From: Epiperipatus broadwayi
Taxonomy: Eukaryota; Onychophora; Udeonychophora; Euonychophora; Peripatidae
Assembly: GCA_028023455.1 (NCBI GenBank)
Contig: JAQFVV010006341.1
Location: 1,860,001-1,924,000, forward strand
Direction of reading: 5' to 3'
DNA length: 64,000 nt
The notes under the pieces are model-generated. The model saw nothing but the letters and a program-made list of their open reading frames with translations. It was not told where the DNA came from and ran no database searches. How positions within the stretch are numbered: the stretch's first letter is position 1; every line of letters starts with the position of its first letter. The translations under genes were made by a program, and so were the position numbers. Shown here piece by piece: positions 36,486-48,850 of the stretch.

Positions 36486-38370
36486 ACATTACATATATGT
36501 AAAATTATGAATTATTTTGAAAAGAAAAAATGTGTAAATGATATTTTAAATTCATTAATTAATTAAATTTCTAGCTAGTTAGCCTTTGCCACAGCAGAAG
36601 GTATTATATATTAGTATCCATTGCGGTCATTTAGGTAAAAAAAGTCTTCAATTAAAGCCATATAACTTTCCTAATTAAGCAAAGATTACAAAAAACACCA
36701 AGCCCAATATCACATGACCTCATTTAATAAGCTTGTATTTACAAAGTTATCCTTTAAGAGAAGAGATTCTCAAATGTGTTATTAGCATTGAAAAGGCAGA
36801 TAGCTATTTCTTTGCTTTATGATGTCCTTTGGCTTATTGCATTCTTATGAAACTTAATAGATTATATTTATTAGAACATAACTTCTACAATATTTCCAGC
36901 ACTTTAAATGTCATATTAATTTATTTGCACTGATGCAAGAATAAATAGGTCCATCAGCAGCAAGCTACTACTGGCATTGATTATGTATTATAGCTGCCTG
37001 CTGTAGGCAGTGAACTTAATATATTTAGCTATTAATATGGACTATTGATGTGATGTTTATTAGATGTGTAATATCTGCCTTTTAGTTTCTGAATCTATTT
37101 TAAAGATTCATCTTGGCCAAATCATTATTTTTGAGCAATACATTTTTATTGATTGTATTTTTCTTCAAGATTTGAAGATTATATAAACAAGCTTTTTAAA
37201 TTTACTTTTAATAGGTTTATTTACTTGAGAAAACTTTTTGGAGCAGTCTTTTACATAATTTCAGCAGTTGGTTTTAAGATCTCACTGATCATCTTCTAGA
37301 AGTGTATTATTTTTGGTGGTTATCCTGCTAAAAGATTCTATATGTGTAAATTATTTATATAGACTATTTATTTTACTCTATTTAAGTGATGTTGTTTTTC
37401 TGATTTATATTTAAAAACTTCTCTTTTTTGACATATTTTGAAGATACATTTTAAAATTATTTTTTTATTAATAAGTAATTGTCTCCATGGACATGTTAAA
37501 TAATTTTACGCTACATTTATTCTATCACTTAATCAGGTATTTATTAATATTTCTCTGTCTTAATGGTTCCTATTAATGGTGCTTTGATGTCTTTGCATAT
37601 ATAGTATTTGTTACATAATATTTGATGATTATATTATTATAAAAAGAAAACGTTTTAACTTTACTAATATCTATCTACTGTGATACAATGAAATTATTTT
37701 GTGATCACTTTCCTATCTTGTTTTAAACTTGAATGATTTCATGATTGATTTTCTATAAATTTGCTAAATCATATCTTTTGGCTTTTTTTACTGCTATTTA
37801 TATTTTATAAATCATTTTTATAATCTTTTAATCTATTCCATACATTTATTCTCTCTATTAATAATTTACACTGCTGCTGTTTTATTTCTGTGATTGATTT
37901 TTCCATTCTTTTTAAATCATACTATCTTTTATATAAGATATAAAATCTCTTATTACATTCTCTTCTATTTTTTTTTTTCAGCTACAGTAAAATAAATTTT
38001 ATTTTAGTAACTATTGTTATTTATTCTCACATTGATTTAGTTTTATTTATTCTGCAAGTTTTATTAACCTAAATAATATTTTATTCAACTCTTCCTTGCT
38101 ATCATAAGCAAATCTGGTGCAATGATTTATTTTCATCAAAACCATGTTTGTATAAATATAACACAGGAGATAAGACATCAGCTTCATTTTATATTCCATT
38201 CTATATCTATTTATTTGTATAAAAGAACTGTTTAATCTTACAAATAATTTTATCATTTATATACATATTTCTTAATAATCATTACTTCTTTCATTCTATA
38301 TTTTTCTAGCACAAAGTATTATTTTAAAATATCTATTCACTTTATCATATGCATTTTTCAAAGTCAATGA

Positions 38371-38740
38371 ATAATATTTAAATAGCATTAAACTGTTGCA
38401 CATGCGCTTTGGATTTTAAATATAAAATGAATGAATACTAACACTTCAACCACATGATAAAGTCTTTGGAAAAGATAGAATGGCCATCTATCTTTTCAAA
38501 CCCAAATGCTTTTGTATGGGTGAATCTTAAGTGTTTGAAAGTGAAAGCTTGAAGTTATTAAATAATCACTTTAAATTACTTTTACATACTTGAATGAATG
38601 ACGCTGGTGAACTTTATTAGAATTTACGATACGTCATTCTTATTTGAAATTAAATGTATGTAAATAAGTCAATTATTTTATATAGCGCAATGTTTTTTAT
38701 AAACAATAATATTTAAACAGCATTAAACTGTTGCACATGC
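38371..38740. repeat. 35-bp direct repeats flanking a 300-bp insert
   Basis: 38371-38405 and 38706-38740 are identical except at one base (AATAGCATTAAACTGTTGCA versus AACAGCATTAAACTGTTGCA). The 300 bp between them are non-coding and contain a short inverted pair GAAAAGATAGA/TCTATCTTTTC. They could be a long target duplication or a local duplication. Confidence 0.6.
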
Positions 38741-38741
38741 A

Positions 38742-38895
38742 ATCCAAGGCTCCTCATTGATGAAAGCCACAAGCTAGTGACTAGTCGGGAAATATTTGAT
38801 GAATAGGCACAAGATAGGGATTTTATGCACAAACCTACCTGCATCCATTAATTACTGAAGACTTGCACTTGGTGGCACTACTGTATGGAGAATTT
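38742..38895 (+). repeat. Hammerhead monomer fragment, ribozyme dead
   Basis: Matches the monomer in plus orientation from ATCCAAGGCTCCTCA to GGTGGCACTACTGTATGGAG. The core has changed to TTGATGA and GTGAC, so the catalytic residues are lost. It begins directly after the second 35-bp direct repeat. Confidence 0.7.
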
Positions 38896-39283
38896 GCTAA
38901 TTTTTTTTTTTTCATAGTTATATTTCCTGTTTATTTACTCTTTCTGATTCTACCTGCTCTTGTTAAATGAATTTATCTATATGTATCTATAGAGGATTCT
39001 CAAAAATATTATAGTGATGCAAGATTAAAATTGCTACTCTAAAATTTTATACTACAACTGCAGTAGAATTTTTGCCTAATGCAATATGCTTAAAAAAATA
39101 AAAAATCTCACATCTGCAATTTTATTATTCATCTAAAACTTTTTTCATTTATTATATAATTTTTGTTGCAGCTTCAATTTTTTTTTTTTAACTTACAAAA
39201 ACTACATTTTGTAATATCAAGACTACAACAGTATGTGGTACTGCTCCTCAGAAAAATATTATTTTGTCATACAATTATAGATC

Positions 39284-39790
39284 CAAATTTGATATTTTTT
39301 ATTGTAAATATTATTTACAATAAGTTTTATAATATTCATATAAAAAATAATATATATATAACCATAAACTGCAAAAAAACAAAATGGATTAATAAAATTA
39401 CTTTCATTTAGAATAGTTTTGAACTGAGATCAGTTGATTACTTTCTTATGATCAGTTTGTTAAAATGAAATAAATTTGATTTTTATTATTGTAACACAAA
39501 AATATAATATTTATATAAAAAAAAAAAATAGAAATAAAATAACCACAGATTGAAAAAAAAATGAAAAAATAAAGTAACTTTTATTTAGAATACAGCTTTT
39601 ACTTTAGATCAGTTTGTTGCTTTTATTTAGAAAAAGAATGATCAGTTATTGTAATAAATAAATTTGATTTTTATTATTGTAAACATTACTTGCAAAAAAT
39701 ATTATATTTATACAAAAAAGTAGTAAAAAAATAATCATAGATCACAAAAACAGAGAAATAAATTATGTTTAGATTGCAGCAGTATGACTC
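39284..39790. repeat. Diverged tandem repeat, period about 188 bp, near three units
   Basis: AAATTTGATTTTTATTATTG recurs at about 39474 and 39660, with a shorter version at 39284, each followed by an ATTATATTTATA-like stretch, AACCATA/AACCACAGAT and ATTTAGAATA. It is non-coding. Confidence 0.5.
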
Positions 39791-40184
39791 CCAAAAAAGT
39801 GGCATAAAACTAATAGTGAAGAATAGTGAAATGGACACTTGTTCAATTTATAAAATTCTATAAAATTAAGGCATGTGAATATTTCTAGCGAGTCTTTGAA
39901 GATTAATATTGTATTTTAATTTTATAATTTATCAATCTTTTATCTGCATTTAATTTTATATCTGAGAAATTTGTTTTGTGTTGTTATTTTATTATACTTA
40001 TAACTTGATATATCAGATTGTTGTGTTCAATAACAATAGATATTTTTATTTTTAATTAAAGTTTATAGTATATATCTATACTAGAAATGATATAATTTCT
40101 AGCGAAAAATTAATTATTAGTTTGGCATCTTTGCAATAAATTGTAATAATTTAATTTATTAATAGTCTTTTTGTTTTTTATGCC

Positions 40185-41030
40185 CAAAAGTATTTTATTC
40201 TTAACTAATATTTATGTTCTTATTAAATGGAACTTTTTTGCATAAATTTTTTTCTTTTGATTTTTAAATAGTGACTTCAAGATTATATTTTTTCTATAAA
40301 AACTTATCAACTTTTACTGCTTTTATCTGATTTGTTCCAGTCATCATTATCAGTTATTTTCCAAAAAGCCAGATCATGTATGTTAATCCTCTTCAATCTT
40401 TTCTATCCATTGTTTTAAACTTCTGATTCATGTAACCATTATTTTTCTTTAGATTACAATCATTTAAAAAAAATTTTTTTTCTTAATTCTTCAGATACAA
40501 CACATCAGTGATGTTTGTGCCTTCAGTTTTTTTCAGATTTGTACTTTCCTCATAAAAACATACTCTTCAACATTGCAAATTTTATATTTCCATGTTATCC
40601 TTGCATTAATCTTACTAATCCATAACTCAAAAGCTTCCAATTTTTTTACATTCTTTTTATGACCATCTAAATTCTGATCAGTGTAAAATTACACTCTGAA
40701 CAAAACATTAAAAATTTTTTTTTCACTCTTATTGACCACAAAATAACATCCCTTATGAAAAGTCTGTTTACCATTACCATTTAAATATTACCTAGGTATT
40801 TAAAAGTACAAATTTGTTCTAAAATATTATCCCCAACTGTCATTCTTAATCTTGTATCACCTGAATCTATAATTATTGATTTAAATTTAGTTGTATTTAT
40901 TTTCACTTTAAACTTTTTGCAGACTATTTTGTTGAACCACAAATTTGATATTGCTAACATAACTGATGCAATGAATCTTTTTGCCCCAATGTTGATTTTA
41001 TCAAAAACAAAATAGAAGATAGTCATTGCA
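40185..41030 (-). pseudogene. LINE relic, late RT and C-terminal region
   Basis: The open segment 41026-40781 reads FKVKINTTKFKSIIIDSGD, then LRMTVGDNILEQICTFKYLGNI, the segment after the catalytic box in LINE RTs. Further 3', over shifted frames, come KLEAFELWI-like and CGKYKS-like pieces that resemble the region in which a conserved Trp/Arg-rich stretch follows the RT. The catalytic motif is not preserved. Confidence 0.5.
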
Positions 41031-41764
41031 CATATTATACATCATTATTTATTTCTATCTGCTCTATTTCAATCATACAAATATTTCTTTGATTCTTGTA
41101 AATATTTTTTTGTATCTCTCTTTCCAATCTACATATCTTTTAAAACAAAACAAAAAAAATGTGCAAAAAGCTTTTTTTAAGACCAGTGAAACTAATTTTA
41201 ACTTTTTCTATATAGCTTTTAATAGTAGTCACTGTCACTGATTGCATCTTTTGTTTCTAACACTCATCTGCCTTTCTGTCATAAATATAATCTAACCTAT
41301 TATAATTATGTTTAATATTCACAGTAATATCTTACTTCATGCAAATTAAACTTCATCCAAAATTGTCATATTTCTCTAAAGGAATGTATCAGTCCAGTCA
41401 TTTCTTACTATACATAAATATTCCCTTCCTCCCTCTAATTATCAGTAATTCAATGGAATTTCAACAATCCCTCTTTTTTTCTGATCATCTCAGCTATTAC
41501 TTTTCCAACTTATCCTCCATTTCATCAAATTTACTTCATATTCTCATTGTTGTTCTACTTCAGTACATTCGTCTTCTAACACAATTTTTTTAAGTTTACC
41601 TATTTTAAAGATTTAAATTTATTTTACGCTTTCTTTCTATACATATTTTCATCTGATATAAAATTTATATATTTTATTAATCTTTTCACTTAATCTAAGC
41701 CCCCCCCCCCCATTCACATACTCTTCTATTTGTTTTATAAATATGTATATTGGTGATTATCTTT

Positions 41765-41860
41765 TCAACATGTGTGTGACCAGGTGGGTCAGCAATCTGA
41801 GATGGTACTGAGAGTAGTGGGTCGTGTGAAATTCTGAGTTCAAATCCCACATATTATATA
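41765..41860 (+). repeat. Possible tRNA-derived SINE head
   Basis: A good B-box (GTTCAAATCC at 41838-41847) lies about 50 bp after a weak A-box-like GTGGGTCAGCAAT. The body has tRNA-like length but no cloverleaf that I could draw with confidence. A C12 run lies upstream at 41700-41711. Confidence 0.3.
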
Positions 41861-42224
41861 TATAAATGCAGGTTTAAACCTGTACAATGTATTAAATACA
41901 GTTTTTGTGGAATTTAAATTTTATATTTATATTAATGGTTATCTTTTTACTATACACTTTTCCCAATGTCACTCTTCACTGATATGCCTTACCCCCTTTA
42001 TTATTAAAATTTAGTTTTAATCATGATACTACTTTATTTATCAATTGTAGTTCATGCACATATTTTTTTAATGCTATTTTTGAATCTTTTTTAAAGATAC
42101 TGTAGTCTAACTACTCACAGGGTTCACAAGTGATGACAAGTGGAATATATTCTAGATGTGAGAGATAGTTTAAATAATCATTGTCTTGTGGAATACAGTG
42201 TTATTTCATTAAAGTTTAAGTACT

Positions 42225-42292
42225 ATTTCCTATAGCGATTTTTCAGTCCTTTCTGTGTATTTCCTATAACGATTTTTCAGTCCTTTCTGTGC
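42225..42292. repeat. Tandem duplication, two units of about 34 bp
   Basis: ATTTCCTATAGCGATTTTTC and AGTCCTTTCTGTGT are repeated once with one or two changes. Confidence 0.7.
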
Positions 42293-43973
42293 AGCTTTCC
42301 GTCTTTTTTTTTTCTTTAGTGTCTTCATTTACTTAACTTAATATCATGAGCTTCTTATGCCATTAATCTCCATTAACCGTGACAATTATATTCTTGCTGA
42401 TTTTGCAGCCACATTTTTATTATTTAGTTACACATGCATAGTAATTCTGACCCCAGTCTTTATTTTTTTTATTTATTTACAAGTATGTATTAATATCACA
42501 ATATATTGACAAAATCCTCAGTATTGAAAAAGTAATGAGTGTGATAGATTAAGCAGATTAAAAGCTTTAGTTGTGATCTTGCATGATAATAAGTCACTAT
42601 AAAATTGAATTTGTGTCAAGAATTTTATTCAACAAATGATTGTATGTTTGGGCAGCTCTCTTCAGAAAGGAATTGAAAAAAAAATGGTCTAAAAATAGTC
42701 TGGCTTGTAAAATCTACTAGATCATTGCTTATTTAAGCTATAGAAATAGTTGTCACATCAGTTATGGTTACAATGGTAAATAATAGAAGTAACAATAGGT
42801 ATTTCAATATTTTTATTATAAATATAGTTACATATAATATTGTTAATCATTTTATTGTGAATTTTTCAAAATCTAAATGGAGGACAGCTGCTGTATCTAA
42901 AGAGCAATCAAAATTTAGGATTAACATAGTTGCTTTTAATGAAATTTTTGTAAATGGCTCTGGAATAGAGGGAAGAAACTGTTTTTAAAACACATAATAA
43001 AGCCATGGAATGTTATTATTGGTATTAAATTTAATTAAACAGGTTGATAGCTACAAGTTTCTTTGGAAACTCAGATTAGCAAATAAAAGAAAGATTTGGT
43101 GTGAGATATATCTTCAATTCTTGGCATTTATAGACATATTAATACAAAACTAATGATATTAAAACTTATTTTTCCACTGTGACATTTATTATCAATGCTT
43201 TTGAAAGTTCAAATAAAGAATGTTTTTATTCCTTTTGATAGTAATATTGCATTAATATCATGAAAAGATCAAATTTTGTTGATCATGCTTATAGGAACAA
43301 TAAATTATGACATCTAGTTATTGGATATTGTATTGATTCTGTGAATTCCAATGAACTTTTGTTTTTGAATGTCTCAAAAATATTGGTAGGAAATTTGACA
43401 GTCATTATTTAGAAATAAATATTATTTTTGCTAAATTTCAAGTCAGTAAACACCAAAATTGTCAATTTGATTTATTTAACTTAATGTGATTAAAAGGTGT
43501 ATTATGGATTCTACTGAATTTGTTTTTGAGTTTAAAAACAATTCTTGGTTAATTATTTGATAATGATTATATTACTATGACATAATTAAAACATTCTTTC
43601 CATGATAGAATTATAAAATGAATATGGTGCTTATAGTAGTTTATAGGCAAAACTTCAGGGTCTTTCAGGAAGATCTTAAGAATGATTCATAGGTTAAATT
43701 TGCAAAAGGAGTTCATACATTTCTCAATTAGTCTACTCTGAAACGTTTTTGCATAAATTGATTTTTTATATAAATTGGGCTTTATGTTTAGATGCAATGT
43801 TTATCGTTAGCTCTGCAGCACAATATGAAATTATTTTTTAACGAATGAATATAAGCATTGTAATATAAAATGAGGCAAAACTCTCTCCATACAGTAGTGC
43901 CACCCTGTGCCAATCAGAGTAATTAATGGATGCCAGAAGACTTGTGCATAAAATCGCTATCTAGTGCCTACTC

Positions 43974-44027
43974 ATCCAATATCCCCAGATTCTGGCTTGT
44001 GGCCATCATCAGTGAGGAGCCTTGGAT
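43974..44027 (-). ncRNA. Hammerhead ribozyme copy C, inactivated
   Basis: Stem I, CTGATGA and stem II are as in copy B, but five bases (CTAGT on plus) are missing between the GAA and the inner stem I, removing stem III and the cleavage triplet. Confidence 0.7.
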
Positions 44028-44254
44028 CTGAGAGCATTACACCTAGATCTTAGGATCTAATGCAACCCTCCAGCAACCACCTTTTATCTCCAATTAACTA
44101 CAAAACTATGAGAATGAAATTGAAAACAATATTTTCAATCTAAGTTCAATAGCTTATATAGTCATATGGATCTGAACTCAATTCAGTACCCATACATTTT
44201 GGTGGTTGCTGGAGGGTTGCATTAGATCCTAAGATCTAGGTACAGTACTCTTAG

Positions 44255-44313
44255 ATCCAAGGCTCCTCACTGATGATGGCAACAAGCCAGAAACTAGTCT
44301 GGGGATATTGGAT
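44255..44313 (+). ncRNA. Hammerhead ribozyme, type I (copy D), intact
   Basis: Outer stem I ATCCAA 44255-44260 with TTGGAT 44308-44313; inner stem I TCCTCA 44264-44269 with TGGGGA 44300-44305; CTGATGA 44270-44276; stem II TGGC/GCCA closing on AACAA; GAAA 44290-44293; stem III AC/GT on TA; GTC with the predicted cut after 44299. Every core nucleotide fits the consensus. It is in sense orientation inside the BRD10-like intron. Confidence 0.85.
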
Positions 44314-44639
44314 GAGTAGGCACTAGATAGGGATTTTACGCACAAGCCTTCTGGCATCCATTGATTACTCTGATTGGCACAGGGTGGCACTACTGTATGG
44401 AGAGTTTTGCCTTGTTTAATAACAATTATGTGCTAGTATGAGCTAGTGATCATGCATTGTAATATAACTGTTGAACAGTATCAAACATACACATGAAAAT
44501 TGTATTGACTTGGATATTCCATTTTTCAATTAATTTTTGCATTCTATATATACCAGGAATTATTAAGTAAATCTAAATTTATATAAATAGAAGTCTCTTA
44601 AACATTCATTTGCTGATCATTGTCACTTGAGGTTTTTTT

Positions 44640-44934
44640 TTTTTTTATGCATTGAAAGTACATGGATCTGAAAAATGATGTTATAATTTTATTATATCAA
44701 TGAATGGCAGTTTTCTATATGATAATGATATTTTGAACTGCTAGAATATGTTGATCACCTTTTGAATAATGGTACAAGAATTCATATGATTGCATTTAAG
44801 TTGATTCATTTAGATTTGAATAACTTAAGAAAATTTAAAAAAAAATAAAAAACATTTCTTTGTAATCTTAAAAATAGAAAGGCTGCATTTTCTGATGGAA
44901 TCCCTGAAGAAATTTTAAAATATATACTATGTTA
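44640..44934 (+). pseudogene. Small LINE fragment (linker before RT)
   Basis: At about 44855-44925 the plus strand reads CNLKNRKAAFSDGIPEEILK, which matches the NLKNGKA.G.DGIP.E.LK block that precedes RT in LINE ORF2. It is cut off at about 44935 by the Penelope 3' end. Confidence 0.5.
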
Positions 44935-45079
44935 TAAGATGTGATATGTTGGACTATTGCCATCATTTATGAGTGAATGTTGAATGTATAGAAAATTTTA
45001 AACTTTATTTAAACTTTCCAAATAGAAACAACTTGTTATTAATAACACACAAATAGACAATACAGGTTAGTAATTACAC

Positions 45080-45113
45080 GTTTCGAGTAGTATTATTTTC
45101 CACTCTTCTTCAG
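45080..45113 (-). ncRNA. Hammerhead-like motif (second group) in Penelope 3' end
   Basis: Minus strand: CTGAAGA, one A, GAGT ... ACTC hairpin, GAAAC, then GTGTA. The extra A and missing stem I are as in the other members of this group. Confidence 0.4.
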
Positions 45114-45149
45114 GTGTTGCTGGCCTATATGTACAGTGACAATATTCGC

Positions 45150-45226
45150 TTAGAAGTTGAACTCGCACCTTTAGATTTTTGAATATTGAATTTAAGGCAA
45201 ATGCTCTACCAACTGAGCTATTCTGT
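45150..45226 (-). tRNA. tRNA-like sequence (pol III-type boxes), pseudo-tRNA
   Basis: Minus strand AATAGCTCAGTTGGTAGAGC is a textbook A-box region, and GGTGCGAGTTCAACTTC about 45 bases on serves as a B-box. The anticodon arm is AT-rich and not pairable, so it is not a working tRNA but may act as an internal promoter. Confidence 0.55.
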
Positions 45227-45289
45227 CAAAGGCAACATATAGCAGAAATTTGATATATTTGTTAAATATATTCTTGCAATTTCCTCGTC

Positions 45290-48200
45290 TTTAGTATTGA
45301 AGTCTAGGTGATCTATGCCTTTTCTGTGATTGTTTTTGTTTTGTTCTGTGAGTACTTCTTTGTGCAAATTTCAACCATTTCATCAGATACATTCTGGTTC
45401 AATTTGGTTTGTATCTTTAGGAATTAATTTGTCCGATAATACCTTACAGTCATTTCTTATTATCCATAAGTTATTTGTTTTCTCCTTAATGGTTCCTTTT
45501 ATTTTTGGATACTCTTTTTTTTATATGTCATTAGCAAACGTGATTCAAAGGTCTCCGATACTCTGTCCAGTTAGGTACTTGCACTATTACTATCTGATTA
45601 GATTTTCCATTTCTTTTTATGCCAGTCACAAACCAAAACTTTTTTATCTATTGAGTATTTGTTCTTTAATGCTTATTCAAACTATTCATCCAGTTTTGGA
45701 GTTTAAATTGCTAATTTAATTCATAATTTTCTGCCCATCAAAAATTCCACCAGGGATTATTTACCTGTAACCATCAATGGCATGAAGGTTGATATAACAT
45801 TGCAGCATATAAAGCTTCCTTCATATTTGCATTATTGATTTTTTTAAGAGCTTTTACTTGTTGAGTGGCTTTTCCAATTAATTCATTCGATTCTGGATGA
45901 TAGGGGGTATATGTTTGATGCCTTTGTTCGTGAAGTAGTCTTCAATTATGTGTGGAGTAAATCCTATGCCATTATCGGAAACAATCATTTTCGATAATCC
46001 ATGACATTAAATATTTCATTAAGATTTTGTATTGTTTCTCCAGCACTAGTATTCTTTACAATGTGATACTCTGCCCAATTAGAATATTCATCTATTATAA
46101 GAAATATTTTTCATTAATGGAGCCTGTATTGTTCATGTGAAGTTGTTGCCATGGTTTAGTTACTTTAGGCCTCGCTATATACACTTTAGTTTGTATATTT
46201 ATTTTGGATTGACATGTGCTGTACTTTTTTTTTTTTCAATGTTCATTGTTATATTCGGCCTCTAGACATAACTACATGCTAGTGTTTTAGTGCATACAAT
46301 TTCTGGATATTCTCATGTAATAGTTTTTAAGACCATTTGTCTACTTTTGGGTGGTATTGCCACTCTATCTCTCATCAAACACAATCTTTGTTGACCAATA
46401 ACTTTTCAAGATTCGTCTAAAAAGCTAGAGCTAGACCCTGCGGTTTCTTAGTTGGCCAACCTTTCCTTATCCAATTTATAAGCAGCTGCTAACCTTTATC
46501 AGTCCTTATCCACTTTGCAATTGTATTGCTATTCAGGATTTCTGACTCTAATACAGCCATATAATTTATTTCTATTTCAGTATTATGTGATTCATCTTTA
46601 TCTGGATTTCTAGACAAAGCATTAGCATGTAAAATTTATTTCCTTTTCATAATTTTCAGTTGATAATAGTATGATGATAGTATATTCTTTTTTCTCAACA
46701 TATATGGACACAAATGGTCTGGAGCTAATTTATTGCTCACTAATATTCCTAATAATGGTTTGTTGATGATCACAATTTAAAAAGGCCCACCAAACAGATA
46801 TTGGTGAAACTTTTTTATACACAACATAATAGCCAAAACCTCTTTGTCAATCTGGCTATAATTTCTCTCAGCTTTTGAAAGGGTTTTAGATGTATAAGCT
46901 ATAGTAACAAAAATGGCATGCAACTGCTCCCACTCTCCATTTTGAATCATCAGTTGTTAATGGTACATCCAGGTTATTGTCAAAATGAATTAGTAATTTT
47001 TCTGATGACAGCAATTTCTTCAAGAATTTGTAACCACTTTCATTTCTGATTTTTCTTTAGTAATTTCATAGTTTTATTAGTTTAGCCTTATTTTGCAAAA
47101 AAGGTTCAAAATAATTTATCAGGTCTAGAAATGTCTAGAGTTCTTTGATGTTTCTGGGTTTGGCTGCATTTTTTGCAGCTTTCACTTTCTCGGGTGATGG
47201 TCTTTTAGCCTTATCTGAGATTACATGCCCTAGGAATACTAATTTTATGTTCCATACTATTTTCTGAGCATTTAATTTTTGCATTCCTAAACAATCTTGA
47301 TATAACAATTCTTCAGACCAAGCTGTAATAAATATGTTGTCAAGATAATTCCTGTAATAAAGCATTAATGTTTGGTTGAAAAATGTTTGGTGTTATTAAA
47401 TAATCCAACAGAAGTTGTTAGGGTTAATAATATTTCTGCTGATTTGTAACAGATATTTGATGGAAGGCAGAGTTAAGGTTCAGTTTTGTGAAGTGTAATG
47501 CTTCTCTCACATTCAGCACTGGATATGCTCCTTGTTAATGTATTTATTTACTGTGACTCTGTAATTATCACATATTTGGATTTGATCATTAGGTTTTGCT
47601 ATCACCACTTTAGGCTTGTCCCAATCTAACTCCAATACACCCTTATTGATTAATCCCTGAATTTTCTCTTCTACTTTATTTTTCTGTGCAAATAGAAATT
47701 TTACATGGTTTACAAACAACCAAATGTGTATTGTCAAATAGTTCAATCTCTACTGGGCTAGCTAATATTGTATTAATTTCTTAATAAACAAATCTGAATA
47801 TTTCTTTTGAATTACCTGTTACAGTGAAATTTTTTTAGCAATTCCTGTCACTTGAAACCATTCTCTTCTGGTTATAAGGTTAATTTTTCCATTACTTTGT
47901 ATAATGGTAAATTAATTTTTTTTGCTCAATATTTTTTCGGTGCTTTTACATGTCTCAGTAATTTCAGCATTTTTCACTCACATCTTGACCCTTAATATTT
48001 GACTTATCTATTGGAATATTCATGTACTTAGCTGACAGTGTGCTCTAATCTTTCTTGGACATTATAGATATTCCTGAGGCGTCATCTCCATGCTAATATT
48101 CCCACAGATTTGCAATTTCATCATAAATTGCTTTAGTCCCTCAACTTCCATATTTTTGGCACCATGCTTATTTATTGGATGTCTTGGCTCTCCTCATTAT

Positions 48201-48850
48201 CAACTTTTTTACATACATGTGACAAATGACTTTTACATCCACATTTAAAACTTTTTTTAGGCTTCCACTTGCAAACTTTTTCTGTGTGACCAGCTTTTGC
48301 ACATTAATAACTAATGACTTTATTGTCATTTATGTACACTGATTTTTTGGCTATCATCAGTTTATTATGAAAAGCTTGTGCTTATTTTAATATTAGCTTG
48401 TAAACTATTAGTTTTTTAATAGCCATGTTATATACTAAATCTAACTTAGTTAAAAGCTGTTGTCTGAGTCTGTTATCAACATTCCCCGGGCTGCTGATCA
48501 ATAAGTCTTTCATTGACAAAATTCTCATATCTACAATCTGTAGCCAATTTCTCTGAGCTGCATTATATTTCTTTAATTTTTTCACTCTTTAATTGCTATC
48601 TGTTTCTTAACTTTAAATGAGTTATATAAGCAGGATGACTCACGTAAGATATATCATCCATTAAAGTAGGGTCATATAACCGATTAACTATTTTGATAAC
48701 CTTTGATTCCATTTAATGTAAAAATATTCTTAAGTTATATAATGGTCATTCAGTAATATTGCTTAAATTGAACTCGGCAGTACAGATTTGCCCAAATGAT
48801 GTCATTGTTTTGTTTTTTCTAAAACTAGATTCAAACTTTAACTGCACCAT
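45290..48850 (-). pseudogene. Ty3/Gypsy retrotransposon relic (gag-pol)
   Basis: Minus-strand order is as in Gypsy elements. Gag fragment: 48585-48382, NAAQRNWLQIVDMRILSM. Zinc-knuckle remnants near 48310-48195: CAKAGHTEKVC, then CGCKSHLSHVC. RT: 47746-47513 with INKGVLELDWDKPKVVIAKP and YRVTVNKYI; 47365-47135 with YLDNIFIT, LGHVISDKAKRPSPEKVKA and KPRNIKEL. RNase H region: about 47000-46600. Integrase: 46480-45780, with RPKVTKPWQQLHMN and VSDNGIGFTPHIIEDYF. Stops and frameshifts occur throughout, and the catalytic YLDD is YLDN. No long terminal repeats were recognised. It lies within the BRD10-like intron. Confidence 0.75.

Larger units (their letters stand above)
43871..44416. mobile_element. 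Inverted pair of hammerhead monomers
   Basis: A minus-oriented monomer (43871-44203) is joined at its ACCCATACATTTTGGTG end to a plus-oriented partial monomer (44202-44416). The two share about 200 bp in inverted order, from the B-end GGAGGGTTGCATTAGATCCT to ACTACTGTATGGAGAG. The minus copy has a broken ribozyme and the plus copy an intact one. Confidence 0.75.
44935..45265 (-). mobile_element. Penelope 3' end with tRNA-like and hammerhead-like parts, solo copy
   Basis: Read on minus, this runs: TTTGACAGAATAGCTC with the tRNA-like segment, spacer, GGCCAGCAACAC, hammerhead-like core, CTGTATTGTCTATTTGTGTG, ACAAGTTGTTT and the end near GGCAATAGTCCAACATATCA. It aligns along its whole length with 62335-62625, where the same sequence follows a Penelope GIY-YIG reading frame. 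It lies between the LINE fragment and the Gypsy relic. Confidence 0.65.

Noticed and set aside
45330-45719. 129-codon plus-strand open frame
   Set aside because: It lies antisense to the integrase C-terminal part of the Gypsy relic and is rich in Phe/Leu/Ser, as expected for the reverse of an AT-rich coding relic.
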